Below are positions 1 to 13,700 of a stretch of DNA of 64,000 nt, piece after piece. The first letter of the stretch is position 1; every line of letters starts with the position of its first letter. This stretch comes from Coriaria nepalensis (taxonomy: Eukaryota > Streptophyta > Magnoliopsida > Cucurbitales > Coriariaceae). The notes beneath the pieces are model-generated. The model saw nothing but the letters and a program-made list of their open reading frames with translations, had not been told where the DNA came from and searched no databases. The DNA is taken from assembly GCA_027186245.1 (NCBI GenBank), contig CP114482.1, positions 11,055,209 to 11,119,208 on the forward strand, read 5' to 3'. A program made the translations under genes and the position numbers.

Positions 1-3000
1 TTGTTTGGAGGCACTTCGAAAAAATTCTATTTTTGTTATTAAAACACGACTTTCATGCATAACTTGCACTTGATCTATTGCAGGTGACTATTCATTTTTT
101 TGCCTTAAAGTCATATTTTTGCGTCTCTTTTAGTCAGTAAATCATTCTAAATCACTTTGAACAAAATTCGGCCTTTAAACATGACTTTTGTGCATAACAT
201 GCAGTTGATCTATTGAAAGCAACAATGCATTTTTTTAGCGTTTAGGTCATGTCACTGAGTCTCTTCTGGTCATCAAATCATTCTAAATTAATTCGAACGA
301 CTTCTATTTTCGCCCTTCAAACATTATTTTCTTACATAACTTGCAATTAATCTTCTAAAGACAAAAATGCATTATTTTAGCATTAAAAAGCATATCACTC
401 AGTCTTTTCAATCATTAAATTGTTTGAAGTCACTTCGAACCAATTCTCTTTTTGCATTTAAAACGCGACTTTCATGCATAACTTGCAATTGATCTATTGA
501 TGGCAACTATGCCTTTTTTTAGCCTTGAACTCATATTTTCGCGTCTCTTTTAGTTAGTAAATCATTCTAAATCACTTCGAACGAAATTCGGCCTTTAAAC
601 ATGACTTCCGTGCATAACTTGCAGTTGATCTATTAAAGGCAACAATGCATTTGTTTAGCCTTAAAGTCATGTCACTGAGTCTCTTCTAGTCATCAAATCA
701 TTCTAAATTAATTCGAACGAATTCTATTTTCGCCCTTCAAACATTATTTTCTTACATAACATGCAATTAATCTACCAAAGACAACAATGCATTATTTTAG
801 CGTTAAAAAGCATATCACTCAGTCTTTTCAATCATTAAATTGTTTGAAGGCACTGTAAACCAATTCGCTTTTTGCATTTAAAAAGTGACTTTCATGCATA
901 ACTTGCTATTGATCTATTGATGGCAACTGCACATTTTTTAGCCTTAAAGTCATATTTTTGCGTCTCTCTTAGTCAGTAAATCGTTCTAAATCACTTCGAA
1001 CAAAATTCGGCCTTTAAACATGACTTTCGTGCATAACTTGCAGTTGATCTATTGAAAGCAACAATGCATTTGTTAAGCCTTTACGTCATGTCACTGAGTC
1101 TCTTCTAGTCATCAAATCATTCTAAATTAATTCGAACGAATTCTATTTTCGCCCTTCAAACATTATTTTCTTACATAACTTGCAATTAATCTTCTAAAGA
1201 CAAAAATGCATTATTTTAGCATTAAAAAGCACATCACTCAGTCTTTTCAATCATTAAATTGTTTGAAGGCACTTCGAACCAATTACCTTTTTGCATTTAA
1301 AACGCGACTTTCATGCATAACTTGCAATCGATCTATTGATGGCAACTATGCCTTTTTTTAGCCTTAAACTCATATTTTCGTGTCTCTTTTAGTTAGTAAA
1401 TCATTCTAAATCACTTCTAACGAAATTCGGCCTTTAAACATGACTTCCGTGCATAACTTGCAGTTGATCTATTAAAGGCAACAATGCATTTGTTTAGCCT
1501 TAAAGTCATGTCACTAAGTCTCTTCTAGTCATTAAATCATTCTAAATTAATTCGAACGAATTCTATTTTCGCCCTTCAAACATTATTTTCTTACATAACT
1601 TGTAATTAATATATTGAAGACAACAATGCATTATTTTAGCATTAAAAAGCATATCACTCAGTCTTCTAAATCATTAAATTGTTTGGTGGCACTTCGAAAA
1701 AATTCTATTTTTGTATTTAAAACACGAGTTTCATGCATAACTTGCACTTGATCTATTGAAGGTGACTATTCATTTTTTAGCCTTAAAGTCATATTTTTGC
1801 GTCTCTTTTAGTCAGTAAATCATTCTAAATCACTTTGAACAAAATTCGGCCTTTAAACATGACTTTTGTGCATAACATGCAGTTGATCTATTGAAAGCAA
1901 CAATGCATTTTTTTAGCGTTTAGGTCATGTCACTGAGTCTCTTCTGGTCATCAAATCATTCTAAATTAATTCGAACGACTTCTATTTTCGCCCTTCAAAC
2001 ATTATTTTCTTACATAACTTGCAATTAATCTTCTAAAGACAAAAATGCATTATTTTAGCATTAAAAAGCATATCACTCAGTCTTTTCAATCATTAAATTG
2101 TTTGAAGTCACTTCGAACCAATTCGCTTTTTGCATTTAAAACGCGACTTTCATGCATAACTTGCAATTGATCTATTGATGGCAACTATGCCTTTTTTTAG
2201 CCTTGAACTCATATTTTCGCGTCTCTTTTAGTTAGTAAATCATTCTAAATCACTTCGAACGAAATTCGGCCTATAAACATGACTTCCGTGCATAACTTGC
2301 AGTTGATCTATTAAAGGCAACAATGCATTTGTTTAGCCTTAAAGTCATGTCACTGAGTCTCTTCTAGTCATCAAATCATTCTAAATTAATTCGAACGAAT
2401 TCTATTTTCGCCCTTCAAACATTATTTTCTTACATAACATGCAATTAATCTACCAAAGACAACAATGCATTATTTTAGCGTTAAAAAGCATATCACTCAG
2501 TCTTTTCAATCATTAAATTGTTTGAAGGCACTGTAAACCAATTCGCTTTTTGCATTTAAAAAGTGACTTTCATGCATAACTTGCTATTGATCTATTGATG
2601 GCAACTGCACATTTTTTAGCCTTAAAGTCATATTTTTGCGTCTCTCTTAGTCAGTAAATCGTTCTAAATCACTTCGAACAAAATTCGGCCTTTAAACATG
2701 ACTTTCGTGCATAACTTGTAGTTGATCTATTGAAGGCAACAATGCATTTGTTAAGCCTTTACGTCATGTCACTGAGTCTCTTCTAGTCATCAAATCATTC
2801 TAAATTAATTCGAACGAATTCTATTTTCGCCCTTCAAACATTATTTTCTTACATAACTTGCAATTAATCTTCTAAAGACAAAAATGCATTATTTTAGCAT
2901 TAAAAAGCATATCACTCAGTCTTTTCAATCATTAAATTGTTTGAAGGCACTTCGAACCAATTACCTTTTTGCATTTAAAACGCGACTTTCATGCATAACT

Positions 3001-3356
3001 TGCAATCGATCTATTGATGGCAACTATGCCTTTTTTTAGCCTTAAACTCATATTTTCGTGTCTCTTTTAGTTAGTAAATCATTCTAAATCACTTCGAACG
3101 AAATTCGGCCTTTAAACATGACTTCCGTGCATAACTTGCAATTGATCTATTAAAGGCAACAATGCATTTGTTTAGCCTTAAAGTCATGTCACTAAGTCTC
3201 TTCTAGTCATTAAATCATTCTAAATTAATTCGAACGAATTCTATTTTCGCCCTTCAAACATTATTTTCTTACATAACTTGTAATTAATATATTGAAGACA
3301 ACAATGCATTATTTTAGCATTAAAAAGCATATCACTCAGTCTTCTAAATCATTAAA
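1..3356. repeat. Two copies of a 1678-bp four-trimer unit
   Basis: Bases 1-1678 and 1679-3356 match over their full length in the order of trimer variants. The A monomers run A3, then GAAGTCACTTCGAACC, then GAAGGCACTGTAAACC, then GAAGGCACTTCGAACCAATTACC, in both copies. A third copy starts at 3357 with A3 and the GAAGTC trimer, but its third trimer (A start near 4195) is of another type, so it is cut short after roughly 650-800 bp. This is a second-level higher-order unit of 12 monomers. Base 1 may not be the true start of the first copy. Confidence 0.88.
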
Positions 3357-5451
3357 TTGTTTGGAGGCACTTCGAAAAAATTCTATTTTTGTATTTAAAA
3401 CACGACTTGCATGCATAACTTGCACTTGATCTATTGAAGGTGACTATTCATTTTTTAGCCTTAAAGTCATATTTTTGCGTCTCTTTTAGTCAGTAAATCA
3501 TTCTAAATCACTTTGAACAAAATTCGGCCTTTAAACATGACTTTTGTGCATAACATGCAGTTGATCTATTGAAAGCAACAATGCATTTTTTTAGCGTTTA
3601 GGTCAGGTCACTGAGTCTCTTCTGGTCATCAAATCATTCTAAATTAATTCGAACGACTTCTATTTTCGCCCTTCAAACATTATTTTCTTACATAACTTGC
3701 AATTAATCTTCTAAAGACAAAAATGCATTATTTTAGCATTAAAAAGCATATCACTCAGTCTTTTCAATCATTAAATTGTTTGAAGTCACTTCGAACCAAT
3801 TCTCTTTTTGCATTTAAAACGCGACTTTCATGCATAACTTGCAATTGATCTATTGATGGCAACTATGCCTTTTTTTAGCCTTAAACTCATATTTTCGCGT
3901 CTCTTTTAGTTAGTAAATCATTCTAAATCACTTCGAACGAAATTCGGCCTTTAAACATGACTTCCGTGCATAACTTGCAGTTGATCTATTAAAGGCAACA
4001 ATGCATTTGTTTAGCCTTGAAGTCATGTCACTGAGTCTCTTCTAGTCAATAAATCATTCTAAATTAATTCGAACGAATTCTATTTTCCCCCTTCAAACAT
4101 TATTTTATTACATAACTAGCAATTAATCTACTACAGACAAAAATGCATTATTTTAGCATTAAAAAGCATATCACTCAGTCTTTTCAATCATTAAATTGTT
4201 TGAAGGCACTTCGAACCAATTGTATTTTTGTATTTTAAACACAACTTTCATGCATAACTTGCAATTGATCTATTGATTGCAACTATGCATTTTTTAGCCT
4301 TAAAGTCATATTTTTGCGTCTCTTTTAGTCAGTAAATCATTCTAAATCACTTCGAACGAAATTCGGCCTTTAAACATGACTCTCGTGCATAACATGCAGT
4401 TGATCTATTGAAGGCCACAATCCATTTGTTTAGTGTTTAGGTCATGTCACTGAGTCTCTTCTAGTTATTAAATCATTCTAAATTAATTCGAACGAATTCT
4501 ATTTTCGCCCTTCAAACATTATTTTCTTACATAACTTGCAATTAATCTTCTAAAGACAAAAATGCATTATTTTAGCATTAAATAGCATATCACTCAGTCT
4601 TTTCAATCATTAAATTGTTTGAAGTCACTTCGAACCAATTCCCTTTTTGCATTTAAAACGCGACTTTCATGCATAACTTGCAATTGATCTATTGATGGCA
4701 ACTATGCCTTTTTTTAGCCTTAAACTCATATTTTCGCGTCTCTTTTAGTTAGTAAATCATTCTAAATCACTTCGAACGAAATTCGGCCTTTAAACATGAC
4801 TTCCGTGCATAACTTGCAGTTGATCTATTAAAGGCAACAATGGATTTGTTTAGCCTTAAAGTCATGTCACTAAGTCTCTTCTAGTCATTAAATCATTCTA
4901 AATTAATTCGAACGAATTCTATTTTCGCCCTTCAAACATTATTTTCTTACATAACTTGCAATTAATCTTCTAAAGACAAAAATGCATTATTTTAGCATTA
5001 AATAGCATATCACTCAGTCTTTTCAATCATTAAATTGTTTGAAGTCACTTCGAACCAATTCTCTTTTTGCATTTAAAACGCGACTTTCATGCATAACTTG
5101 CAATTGATCTATTGATGGCAACTATGCCTTTTTTTAGCCTTAAACTCATATTTTCGCGTCTCTTTTAGTTAGTAAATCATTCTAAATCACTTCGAACGAA
5201 ATTCGGCCTTTAAACATAACTTCCGTGCATAACTTGCAGTTGATCTATTAAAGGCGACAATGCATTTGTTTTGCCTTAAAGTCATGTCACTAAGTCTCTT
5301 CTAGTCATTAAATCATTCTAAATTAATTCGAACGAATTCTATTTTCGCCCTTCAAGCATTATTTTCTTACATAACTTGTAATTAATATATTGAAGACAAC
5401 AATGCATTATTTTAGCATTAAAAATCATATCACTCAGTCTTCTAAATCATT

Positions 5452-5592
5452 AAATTGTTTGGAGGCACTTCGAAAAAATTCTATTTTTGTATTTAAAACA
5501 CGAGTTTCATGCATAACTTGCACTTGATCTATTGAAGGTGACTATTCATTTTTTAGCCTTAAAGTCATATTTTTGCGTCTCTTTTAGTCAGT
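5452..5592 (+). repeat. Reference monomer A, subtype A3 (141 bp)
   Basis: Subtype A3 is recognised by TTGTTTGGAGGCACTTCG followed by GAAAAAATTCTATTTTTG, then ACTTGCACTTGATC and GGTGACTATTCAT. It starts with AAAT, has TTCGAA at monomer position 18 and the shared CATAACTTGCA box. In pure form it occurs only in the left block (starts near 1, 1679, 3357, 5455, 6294 and 7553); later copies are A1/A3 mosaics, for example near 8526. It is followed by a B monomer at 5593. Confidence 0.9.
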
Positions 5593-5728
5593 AAATCATT
5601 CTAAATCACTTTGAACAAAATTCGGCCTTTAAACATGACTTTCGTGCATAACATGCAGTTGATCTATTGAAGGCAACAATGCATTTTTTTAGCGTTTAGG
5701 TCATGTCACTGAGTCTCTTCTGGTCATC
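5593..5728 (+). repeat. Reference monomer B (136 bp)
   Basis: B starts AAATCATTCTAAATCAC, then TTCGAAC or TTTGAAC, ATTCGGCCTTTAAACATGAC, the shared GTGCATAAC(T/A)TGCAGTTGATC box and GTCATGTCACTGAGTCTCTTC. It is the shortest monomer and the least variable in length. In the left block the early part reads GAACAAAATTCGG; further right it becomes GAACGAAATTCGG. Copies that follow A2 begin AAATCTTTCTAAATC(A/T)C instead. Confidence 0.9.
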
Positions 5729-5870
5729 AAATCATTCTAAATTAATTCGAACGACTTCTATTTTCGCCCTTCAAACATTATTTTCTTACATAACTTGCAA
5801 TTAATCTTCTAAAGACAAAAATGCATTATTTTAGCATTAAAAAGCATATCACTCAGTCTTTTCAATCATT
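5729..5870 (+). repeat. Reference monomer C (142 bp)
   Basis: C starts AAATCATTCTAAATTAATTCGAACGA and continues TATTTTCGCCCTTCAAACATT, then TTACATAACTTGCAATTAATC, GACAACAATGCATT and CATATCACTCAGTC. It is the most diverged of the three from the A/B pattern (TTAATC in place of TTGATC, no strong dyad in the middle). Its 142-bp length with A (141) and B (136) sums exactly to the 419-bp trimer here. Confidence 0.9.
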
Positions 5871-8037
5871 AAATTGTTTGAAGTCACTTCGAACCAATTC
5901 TCTTTTTGCATTTAAAACGCGACTTTCATGCATAACTTGCAATTGATCTATTGATGGCAACTATGCCTTTTTTTAGCCTTGAACTCATATTTTCGCGTCT
6001 CTTTTAGTTAGTAAATCATTCTAAATCACTTCGAACGAAATTCGGCCTTTAAACATGACTTCCGTGCATAACTTGCAGTTGATCTATTAAAGGCAACAAT
6101 GCATTTGTTTAGCCTTAAAGTCATGTCACCAAGTCTCTTCTAGTCATTAAATCATTCTAAATTAATTCGAACGAATTCTATTTTCGCCCTTCAAACATTA
6201 TTTTCTTACATAACTTGTAATTAATATATTGAAGACAACAATGCATTATTTTAGCATTAAAAAGCATATCACTCAGTCTTCTAAATCATTAAATTGTTTG
6301 GAGGCACTTCGAAAAAATTCTATTTTTGTATTTAAAACACGACTTTCATGCATAACTTGCACTTGATCTATTGAAGGTGACTATTCATTTTTTAGCCTTA
6401 AAGTCATATTTTTGCGTCTCTTTTAGTCAGTAAATCATTCTAAATCACTTTGAACAAAATTCGGCCTTTAAACATGACTTTCGTGCATAACATGCAGTTG
6501 ATCTATTGAAGGCAACAATGCATTTTTTTAGCGTTTAGGTCATGTCACTGAGTCTCTTCTGGTCATCAAATCATTCTAAATTAATTCGAACGACTTCTAT
6601 TTTCGCCCTTCAAACATTATTTTCTTACATAACTTGCAATTAATCTTCTAAAGACAAAAATGCATTATTTTAGCATTAAAAAGCATATCACTCAGTCTTT
6701 TCAATCATTAAATTGTTTGAAGTCACTTCGAACCAATTCTCTTTTTGCATTTAAAACGCGACTTTCATGCATAACTTGCAATTGATCTATTGATGGCAAC
6801 TATGCCTTTTTTTAGCCTTAAACTCATATTTTCGCGTCTCTTTTAGTTAGTAAATCATTCTAAATCACTTCGAACGAAATTCGGCCTTTAAACATGACTC
6901 TCGTGCATAACATGCAGTTGATCTATTGACGGCAACAATCCATTTGTTTAGTGTTTAGGTCATGTCACTGAGTCTCTTCTAGTCATCAAATCATTCTAAA
7001 TTAATTCGAACGAATTCTATTTTCGCCCTTCAAACATTATTTTCTTACATAACTTGCAATTAATCTTCTAAAGACAAAAATGCATTATTTTAGCATTAAA
7101 AAGCATATCACTCAGTCTTTTCAATCATTAAATTGTTTGAAGTCACTTCGAACCAAATCTCTTTTTGCATTTAAAACGCGACTTTCATGCATAACTTGCA
7201 ATTGATCTATTGATGGCAACTATGCCTTTTTTTAGCCTTAAACTCATATTTTCGCGTCTGTTTTAGTTAGTAAATCATTCTAAATCACTTCGAACGAAAT
7301 TCGGGCTTTAAACATGACTTCCGTGCATAACTTGCAGTTGATCTATTAAAGGCAACAATGCATTTGTTTAGCCTTAAAGTCATGTCACTAAGTCTCTTCT
7401 AGTCATTAAATCATTCTAAATTAATTCGAACGAATTCTATTTTCGCCCTTCAAACATTATTTTCTTACATAACTTGTAATTAATATATTGAAGACAACAA
7501 TGCATTATTTTAGCATTAAAAAGCATATCACTCAGTCTTCTAAATCATTAAATTGTTTGGAGGCACTTCGAAAAAATTCTATTTTTGTATTTAAAACACG
7601 ACTTTCATGCATAACTTGCACTTGATCTATTGAAGGTGACTATTCATTTTTTAGCCTTAAAGTCATATTTTTGCGTCTCTTTTAGTCAGTAAATCATTCT
7701 AAATCACTTCGAACTAAATTCGGCCTTTAAACATGACTTTCGTGCATAACTTGCTGTTGATCTATTGAAGGAAACAATGCATTTGTTTGGCCTTGAAGTC
7801 ATGTCACTGAGTCTCTTCTACTCATTAAATCATTCTAAATTAATTCGAACGAATTCTATTTTCGCCCTTTAAAAATTATTTTCTTACATAACTTGCAATT
7901 AATCTACTAAAGACAACAATGCTTTATTTTAGCATTAAAAAGCATATCACTTAGTCTTTTCAATCATTAAATCGTTTGAAGGCACTGTAAACCAATTGTA
8001 TTTTTGTATTTTAAACACGACTTTCATGCATAACTTG

Positions 8038-8043
8038 CACGTG
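8038..8043. other. First A2-specific CACGTG hexamer
   Basis: A2 monomers read TTGCACGTGATC where A1 reads TTGCAATTGATC and A3 TTGCACTTGATC. On the minus strand this is GATCACGTGC, which fits an E-box/G-box core and also the RTCACRTG consensus of yeast CDEI. It is absent from the first 8 kb and then recurs in nearly every A2. A six-base match is weak evidence for binding of any protein. Confidence 0.6.
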
Positions 8044-8109
8044 ATCTATTGAAGGCCACTATTCATTTTTTAGCCTTGAATTCATATTATTGCGTCTCTT
8101 TTAATTATT

Positions 8110-8244
8110 AAATCTTTCTAAATCACTTCGAACGAAATTTGGCCTTTAAACATGACTTTCATGCATAACTTGCACTTGATCTATTGATGGCAACTATGCC
8201 TTTTTTAGCCTTAAAGTCATATTTTTGCGTCTCTTTTAGTCAGT
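8110..8244 (+). repeat. B/A fusion monomer, copy 1 (extra unit)
   Basis: The unit starts as B (AAATCTTTCTAAATCAC, AAATTTGGCCTTTAAACATG) and switches to A within the shared ACTTTC-TGCATAACTTGC stretch, around 8157-8175. It then reads CTTGATCTATTGATGGCAAC and ends with the A tail TTTTAGTCAGT. A complete B monomer follows at 8245. The local order is C-A2-(B/A)-B-C, so one 135-bp unit is added and the trimer register shifts by one monomer. It is the product expected from unequal exchange between out-of-register monomers. Confidence 0.88.
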
Positions 8245-10756
8245 AAATCATTCTAAATCACTTTGAACAAAATTCGGCCTTTAAACATGACTTTCGTGCA
8301 TAACATGCAGTTGACCTATTGAAGGCAACAATGCATTTTTTTAGTGTTTAGGTCATGTCACTGAGTCTCTTCTGGTCATCAAATCATTCTAAATTAATTC
8401 GAACGACTTCTATTTTCGCCCTTCAAACATTATTTTCTTACATAACTTGCAATTAATCTTCTAAAGACAAAAATGCATTATTTTAGCATTAAAAAGCATA
8501 TCACTCAGTCTTTTCAATCATTAAATTGTTTGAGGTCACTTCGAACCAATTCTCTTTTTGCATTTAAAACACGACGTTCATGCATAACTTGCACTTGATC
8601 TATTGAAGGCGACTATTCATTTTTTAGCCTTAAAGTCATATTTTTGCGTCTCTTTTAGTCAGTAAATCATTCTAAATCACTTTGAACAAAATTCGGCCTT
8701 TAAACATGACTTTCGTGCATAACTTGCATTTGATCTATTGAAGGCAACAATGCATTAGTTTAGCCTTAATGTCATGTCACTGAGTCTCTTCTAGTCATTA
8801 AATCATTCTAAATTAATTCGAACGAATTCTATTTTTGCCCTTCAAACATTATTTTCTTACATAACTTGTAATTAATCTATTGAGGACAACAATGCTTTAT
8901 TTTAGCATTAAAAAGCATATCACTCAGTGTTTTAAATCATTAAATTGTTTGAAGGCACTTCGAACCAATTCTATTTTTTTATTTAAAACACGACTTTCAT
9001 GCATAACTTGCACTTGATCTATTGAAGGCGACTATTCATTTTTTAGCCTTAAATTCGTATTATTGCGTCTCTATTAGTCATTAAATCTTTCTAAACCACT
9101 TTGAACGAATTTCGGCCTTTAAACATGACTTTCGTGCAGAACTTGCATTTGATCTATTAAAGGCAACAATGCATTAGTTTAACCTTAAAGTCATGTCACT
9201 GAATCTCTTCTAGTCATTAAATCATTCTAAATTAATTCGAACGAATTCTATTTTCACCCTTCAAACATTATTTTATTACATAACTAGCAATTAATCTACT
9301 AAAAGCAACAATGCATTATTTTAGCGTTAAAAAGCATATCACTCAGTCTTTTCAATCATTAAATTGTTTGAAGGCACTGTAAACCAATTCTCTTTTTGCA
9401 TTTAAAAAGTGACTTTCTTGCATAACTTGCAATTGATCTATTGATGGCAACTATGCATTTTTTAGCTTTAAAGTCATATTTTTGCGTCTCTTTTATTCAG
9501 TAAATCATTCTAAATCACTTCGAACAAATTCGGCCTTTAAACATGACTTTCGTGCATAACTTGCAGTTGATCTATTGAAGGAAACAATGCATTAGTTCAG
9601 CCTTGAAGTCATGTCACTGAGTCACTTCTAGTCATTAAATCATTCTAAATTAATTCGAACGAATTCTATTTTCTCCCTTCAAACATTATTTTCTTACGTA
9701 ACTTGCAATTAATCTACTAAAGACAACAACGCATTATTTTGGCATTAAAAAGTATATCACTCAGTCTTTTCAATCATTAAATTGTTTGAAGGCACTTTGA
9801 ACCAATTGTATTTTTGTATTTTAAACACGACTTTCATGCATAACTTGCACGTGATTTATTGAGGGCCACTATTCATTTTTTAGCCTTTAATTCATATTAT
9901 TGCGTCTCTTTTAATTATTAAATCTTTCTAAATCACTTCGAACGAAATTCGGCCTTTAAACATGACTTTCGTGCATAACTTGCAGTTGATCTATTGAAGG
10001 CAACAATGCATTAGTTTAGCCTTAAAGTCATGTCACTCAGTCTCTTCTAGTCGTCAAATCATTCTAAATTAATTCGAACGAATTCTATTTTCTTCCTTCA
10101 AACATTATTTTCTTATATAACTTGCAATTAATCTACCAAAGGCAACAATGCATTATTTTAGCGTTAAAAAGCATATCATTCAGTCTTTTCAATCATTAAA
10201 TTGTTTGAAGGCACTGTAAACCAATTCTCTTTTTGCATTTAAAACGCGACTTTCATGCATAACTTGCAATTGATCTATTGATGGCAACTATGCATTTTTT
10301 AGCCTTAAAGTGATATTTTTGCGTCTCTTTTAGTCAGTAAATCATTCTAAATCACTTCGAACAAATACGGCCTTTAAACATGACTTTCGTGCATAACTTG
10401 CAGTTGATCTATTGAAGGAAACAATGCATTTGTTTAGCCTTGAAGTCATGTCACTGAGTCACTTCTAGTCATTAAATCATTCTAAATTAATTCGAACGAA
10501 TTCTATTTTCTCCCTTCAAACATTATTTTCTTACATAACTTGCAATTAATCTACTAAAGACAACAATGCATTATTTTAGCATTAAAAAGCATATCACTCA
10601 GTCTTTTCAATCATTAAATTGTTTGAAGGCACTTCGAACCAATTCTCTTTTTGCATTTAAAACGCGACTTTCATGCATAACTTGCGATTGATCTATTGAT
10701 GGCAACTATGCATTTTTTAGCCTTAAAGTCATATTTTTGCGTCTCTTTTAGTCAGT

Positions 10757-13700
10757 AAATCATTCTAAATCACTTCGAACTAAATTCGGCCTTTAAACAT
10801 GACTTTCGTGCATAACTTGCTGTTGATCTATTGAAGGAAACAATGCATTTGTTTGGCCTTGAAGTCATGTCACTGAGTCTCTTCTACTCATTAAATCATT
10901 CTAAATTAATTCGAACGAATTCTATTTTCGCCCTTTAAAAATTATTTTCTTACATAACTTGCAATTAATCTACTAAAGACAACAATGCTTTATTTTAGCA
11001 TTAAAAAGCATATCACTTAGTCTTTTCAATCATTAAATCGTTTGAAGGCACTGTAAACCAATTGTATTTTTGTATTTTAAACACGACTTTCATGCATAAC
11101 TTGCACGTGATCTATTGAAGGCCACTATTCATTTTTTAGCCTTGAATTCATATTATTGCGTCTCTTTTAATTATTAAATCTTTCTAAATCACTTCGAACG
11201 AAATTTGGCCTTTAAACATGACTTTCATGCATAACTTGCACTTGATCTATTGATGGCAACTATGCCTTTTTTAGCCTTAAAGTCATATTTTTGCGTCTCT
11301 TTTAGTCAGTAAATCATTCTAAATCACTTTGAACAAAATTCGGCCTTTAAACATGACTTTCGTGCATAACATGCAGTTGACCTATTGAAGGCAACAATGC
11401 ATTTTTTTAGTGTTTAGGTCATGTCACTGAGTCTCTTCTGGTCATCAAATCATTCTAAATTAATTCGAACGACTTCTATTTTCGCCCTTCAAACATTATT
11501 TTCTTACATAACTTGCAATTAATCTTCTAAAGACAAAAATGCATTATTTTAGCATTAAAAAGCATATCACTCAGTCTTTTCAATCATTAAATTGTTTGAG
11601 GTCACTTCGAACCAATTCTCTTTTTGCATTTAAAACACGACTTTCATGCATAACTTGCACTTGATCTATTGAAGGCGACTATTCATTTTTTAGCCTTAAA
11701 GTCATATTTTTGCGTCTCTTTTAGTCAGTAAATCATTCTAAATCACTTTGAACAAAATTCGGCCTTTAAACATGACTTTCGTGCATAACTTGCATTTGAT
11801 CTATTGAAGGCAACAATGCATTAGTTTAGCCTTAATGTCATGTCACTGAGTCTCTTCTAGTCATTAAATCATTCTAAATTAATTCGAACGAATTCTATTT
11901 TTGCCCTTCAAACATTATTTTCTTACATAACTTGTAATTAATCTATTGAGGACAACAATGCTTTATTTTAGCATTAAAAAGCATATCACTCAGTGTTTTA
12001 AATCATTAAATTGTTTGAAGGCACTTCGAACCAATTCTATTTTTTTATTTAAAACACGACTTTCATGCATAACTTGCACTTGATCTATTGAAGGCGACTA
12101 TTCATTTTTTAGCCTTAAATTCGTATTATTGCGTCTCTATTAGTCATTAAATCTTTCTAAACCACTTTGAACGAATTTCGGCCTTTAAACATGACTTTCG
12201 TGCAGAACTTGCATTTGATCTATTAAAGGCAACAATGCATTAGTTTAACCTTAAAGTCATGTCACTGAGTCTCTTCTAGTCATTAAATCATTCTAAATTA
12301 ATTCGAACGAATTCTATTTTCACCCTTCAAACATTATTTTATTACATAACTAGCAATTAATCTACTAAAAGCAACAATGCATTATTTTAGCGTTAAAAAG
12401 CATATCACTCAGTCTTTTCAATCATTAAATTGTTTGAAGGCACTGTAAACCAATTCTCTTTTTGCATTTAAAAAGTGACTTTCTTGCATAACTTGCAATT
12501 GATCTATTGATGGCAACTATGCATTTTTTAGCTTTAAAGTCATATTTTTGCGTCTCTTTTATTCAGTAAATCATTCTAAATCACTTCGAACAAATTCGGC
12601 CTTTAAACATGACTTTCGTGCATAACTTGCAGTTGATCTATTGAAGGAAACAATGCATTAGTTCAGCCTTGAAGTCATGTCACTGAGTCACTTCTAGTCA
12701 TTAAATCATTCTAAATTAATTCGAACGAATTCTATTTTCTCCCTTCAAACATTATTTTCTTACGTAACTTGCAATTAATCTACTAAAGACAACAACGCAT
12801 TATTTTGGCATTAAAAAGTATATCACTCAGTCTTTTCAATCATTAAATTGTTTGAAGGCACTTTGAACCAATTGTATTTTTGTATTTTAAACACGACTTT
12901 CATGCATAACTTGCACGTGATTTATTGAGGGCCACTATTCATTTTTTAGCCTTTAATTCATATTATTGCGTCTCTTTTAATTATTAAATCTTTCTAAATC
13001 ACTTCGATCGAAATTCGGCCTTTAAACATGACTTTCGTGCATAACTTGCAGTTGATCTATTGAAGGCAACAATGCATTAGTTTAGCCTTAAAGTCATGTC
13101 ACTCAGTCTCTTCTAGTCGTCAAATCATTCTAAATTAATTCGAACGAATTCTATTTTCTTCCTTCAAACATTATTTTCTTATATAACTTGCAATTAATCT
13201 ACCAAAGGCAACAATGCATTATTTTAGCGTTAAAAAGCATATCATTCAGTCTTTTCAATCATTAAATTGTTTGAAGGCACTGTAAACCAATTCTCTTTTT
13301 GCATTTAAAACGCGACTTTCATGCATAACTTGCAATTGATCTATTGATGGCAACTATGCATTTTTTAGCCTTAAAGTGATATTTTTGCGTCTCTTTTAGT
13401 CAGTAAATCATTCTAAATCACTTCGAACAAATACGGCCTTTAAACATGACTTTCGTGCATAACTTGCAGTTGATCTATTGAAGGAAACAATGCATTTGTT
13501 TAGCCTTGAAGTCATGTCACTGAGTCACTTCTAGTCATTAAATCATTCTAAATTAATTCGAACGAATTCTATTTTCTCCCTTCAAACATTATTTTCTTAC
13601 ATAACTTGCAATTAATCTACTAAAGACAACAATGCATTATTTTAGCATTAAAAAGCATATCACTCAGTCTTTTCAATCATTAAATTGTTTGAAGGCACTT

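Larger units (their letters stand above)
3357..7690. repeat. A3/A1 block with irregular A3 spacing
   Basis: The A3 monomers here lie at 3357, 5455, 6294 and 7553, that is 2098, 839 and 1259 bp apart, or 5, 2 and 3 trimers. So the regular four-trimer unit to the left has been reshuffled. Within it, a one-trimer tandem duplication is marked by the private variant TTAAATAGCATATC at about 4578 and again 420 bp later. Every step is a whole number of trimers. No other feature is present. Confidence 0.8.
7691..10756. repeat. 3066-bp tandem duplication, copy 1
   Basis: This unit of seven trimers plus one extra monomer repeats at +3066. Markers include GAACTAAATTCGG at the start, a C variant with CCCTTTAAAAATTATTTTC, the B/A fusion monomer, ACTAGCAATTAATC, TTCTTGCATAAC and TTACGTAACTTGC. 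By eye I found only three substitutions against copy 2, at 8576, 9203 and 9942. The monomer immediately left of this copy is A3, while that left of copy 2 is A1, which sets the left breakpoint within the shared A tail near 7690. Confidence 0.9.
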
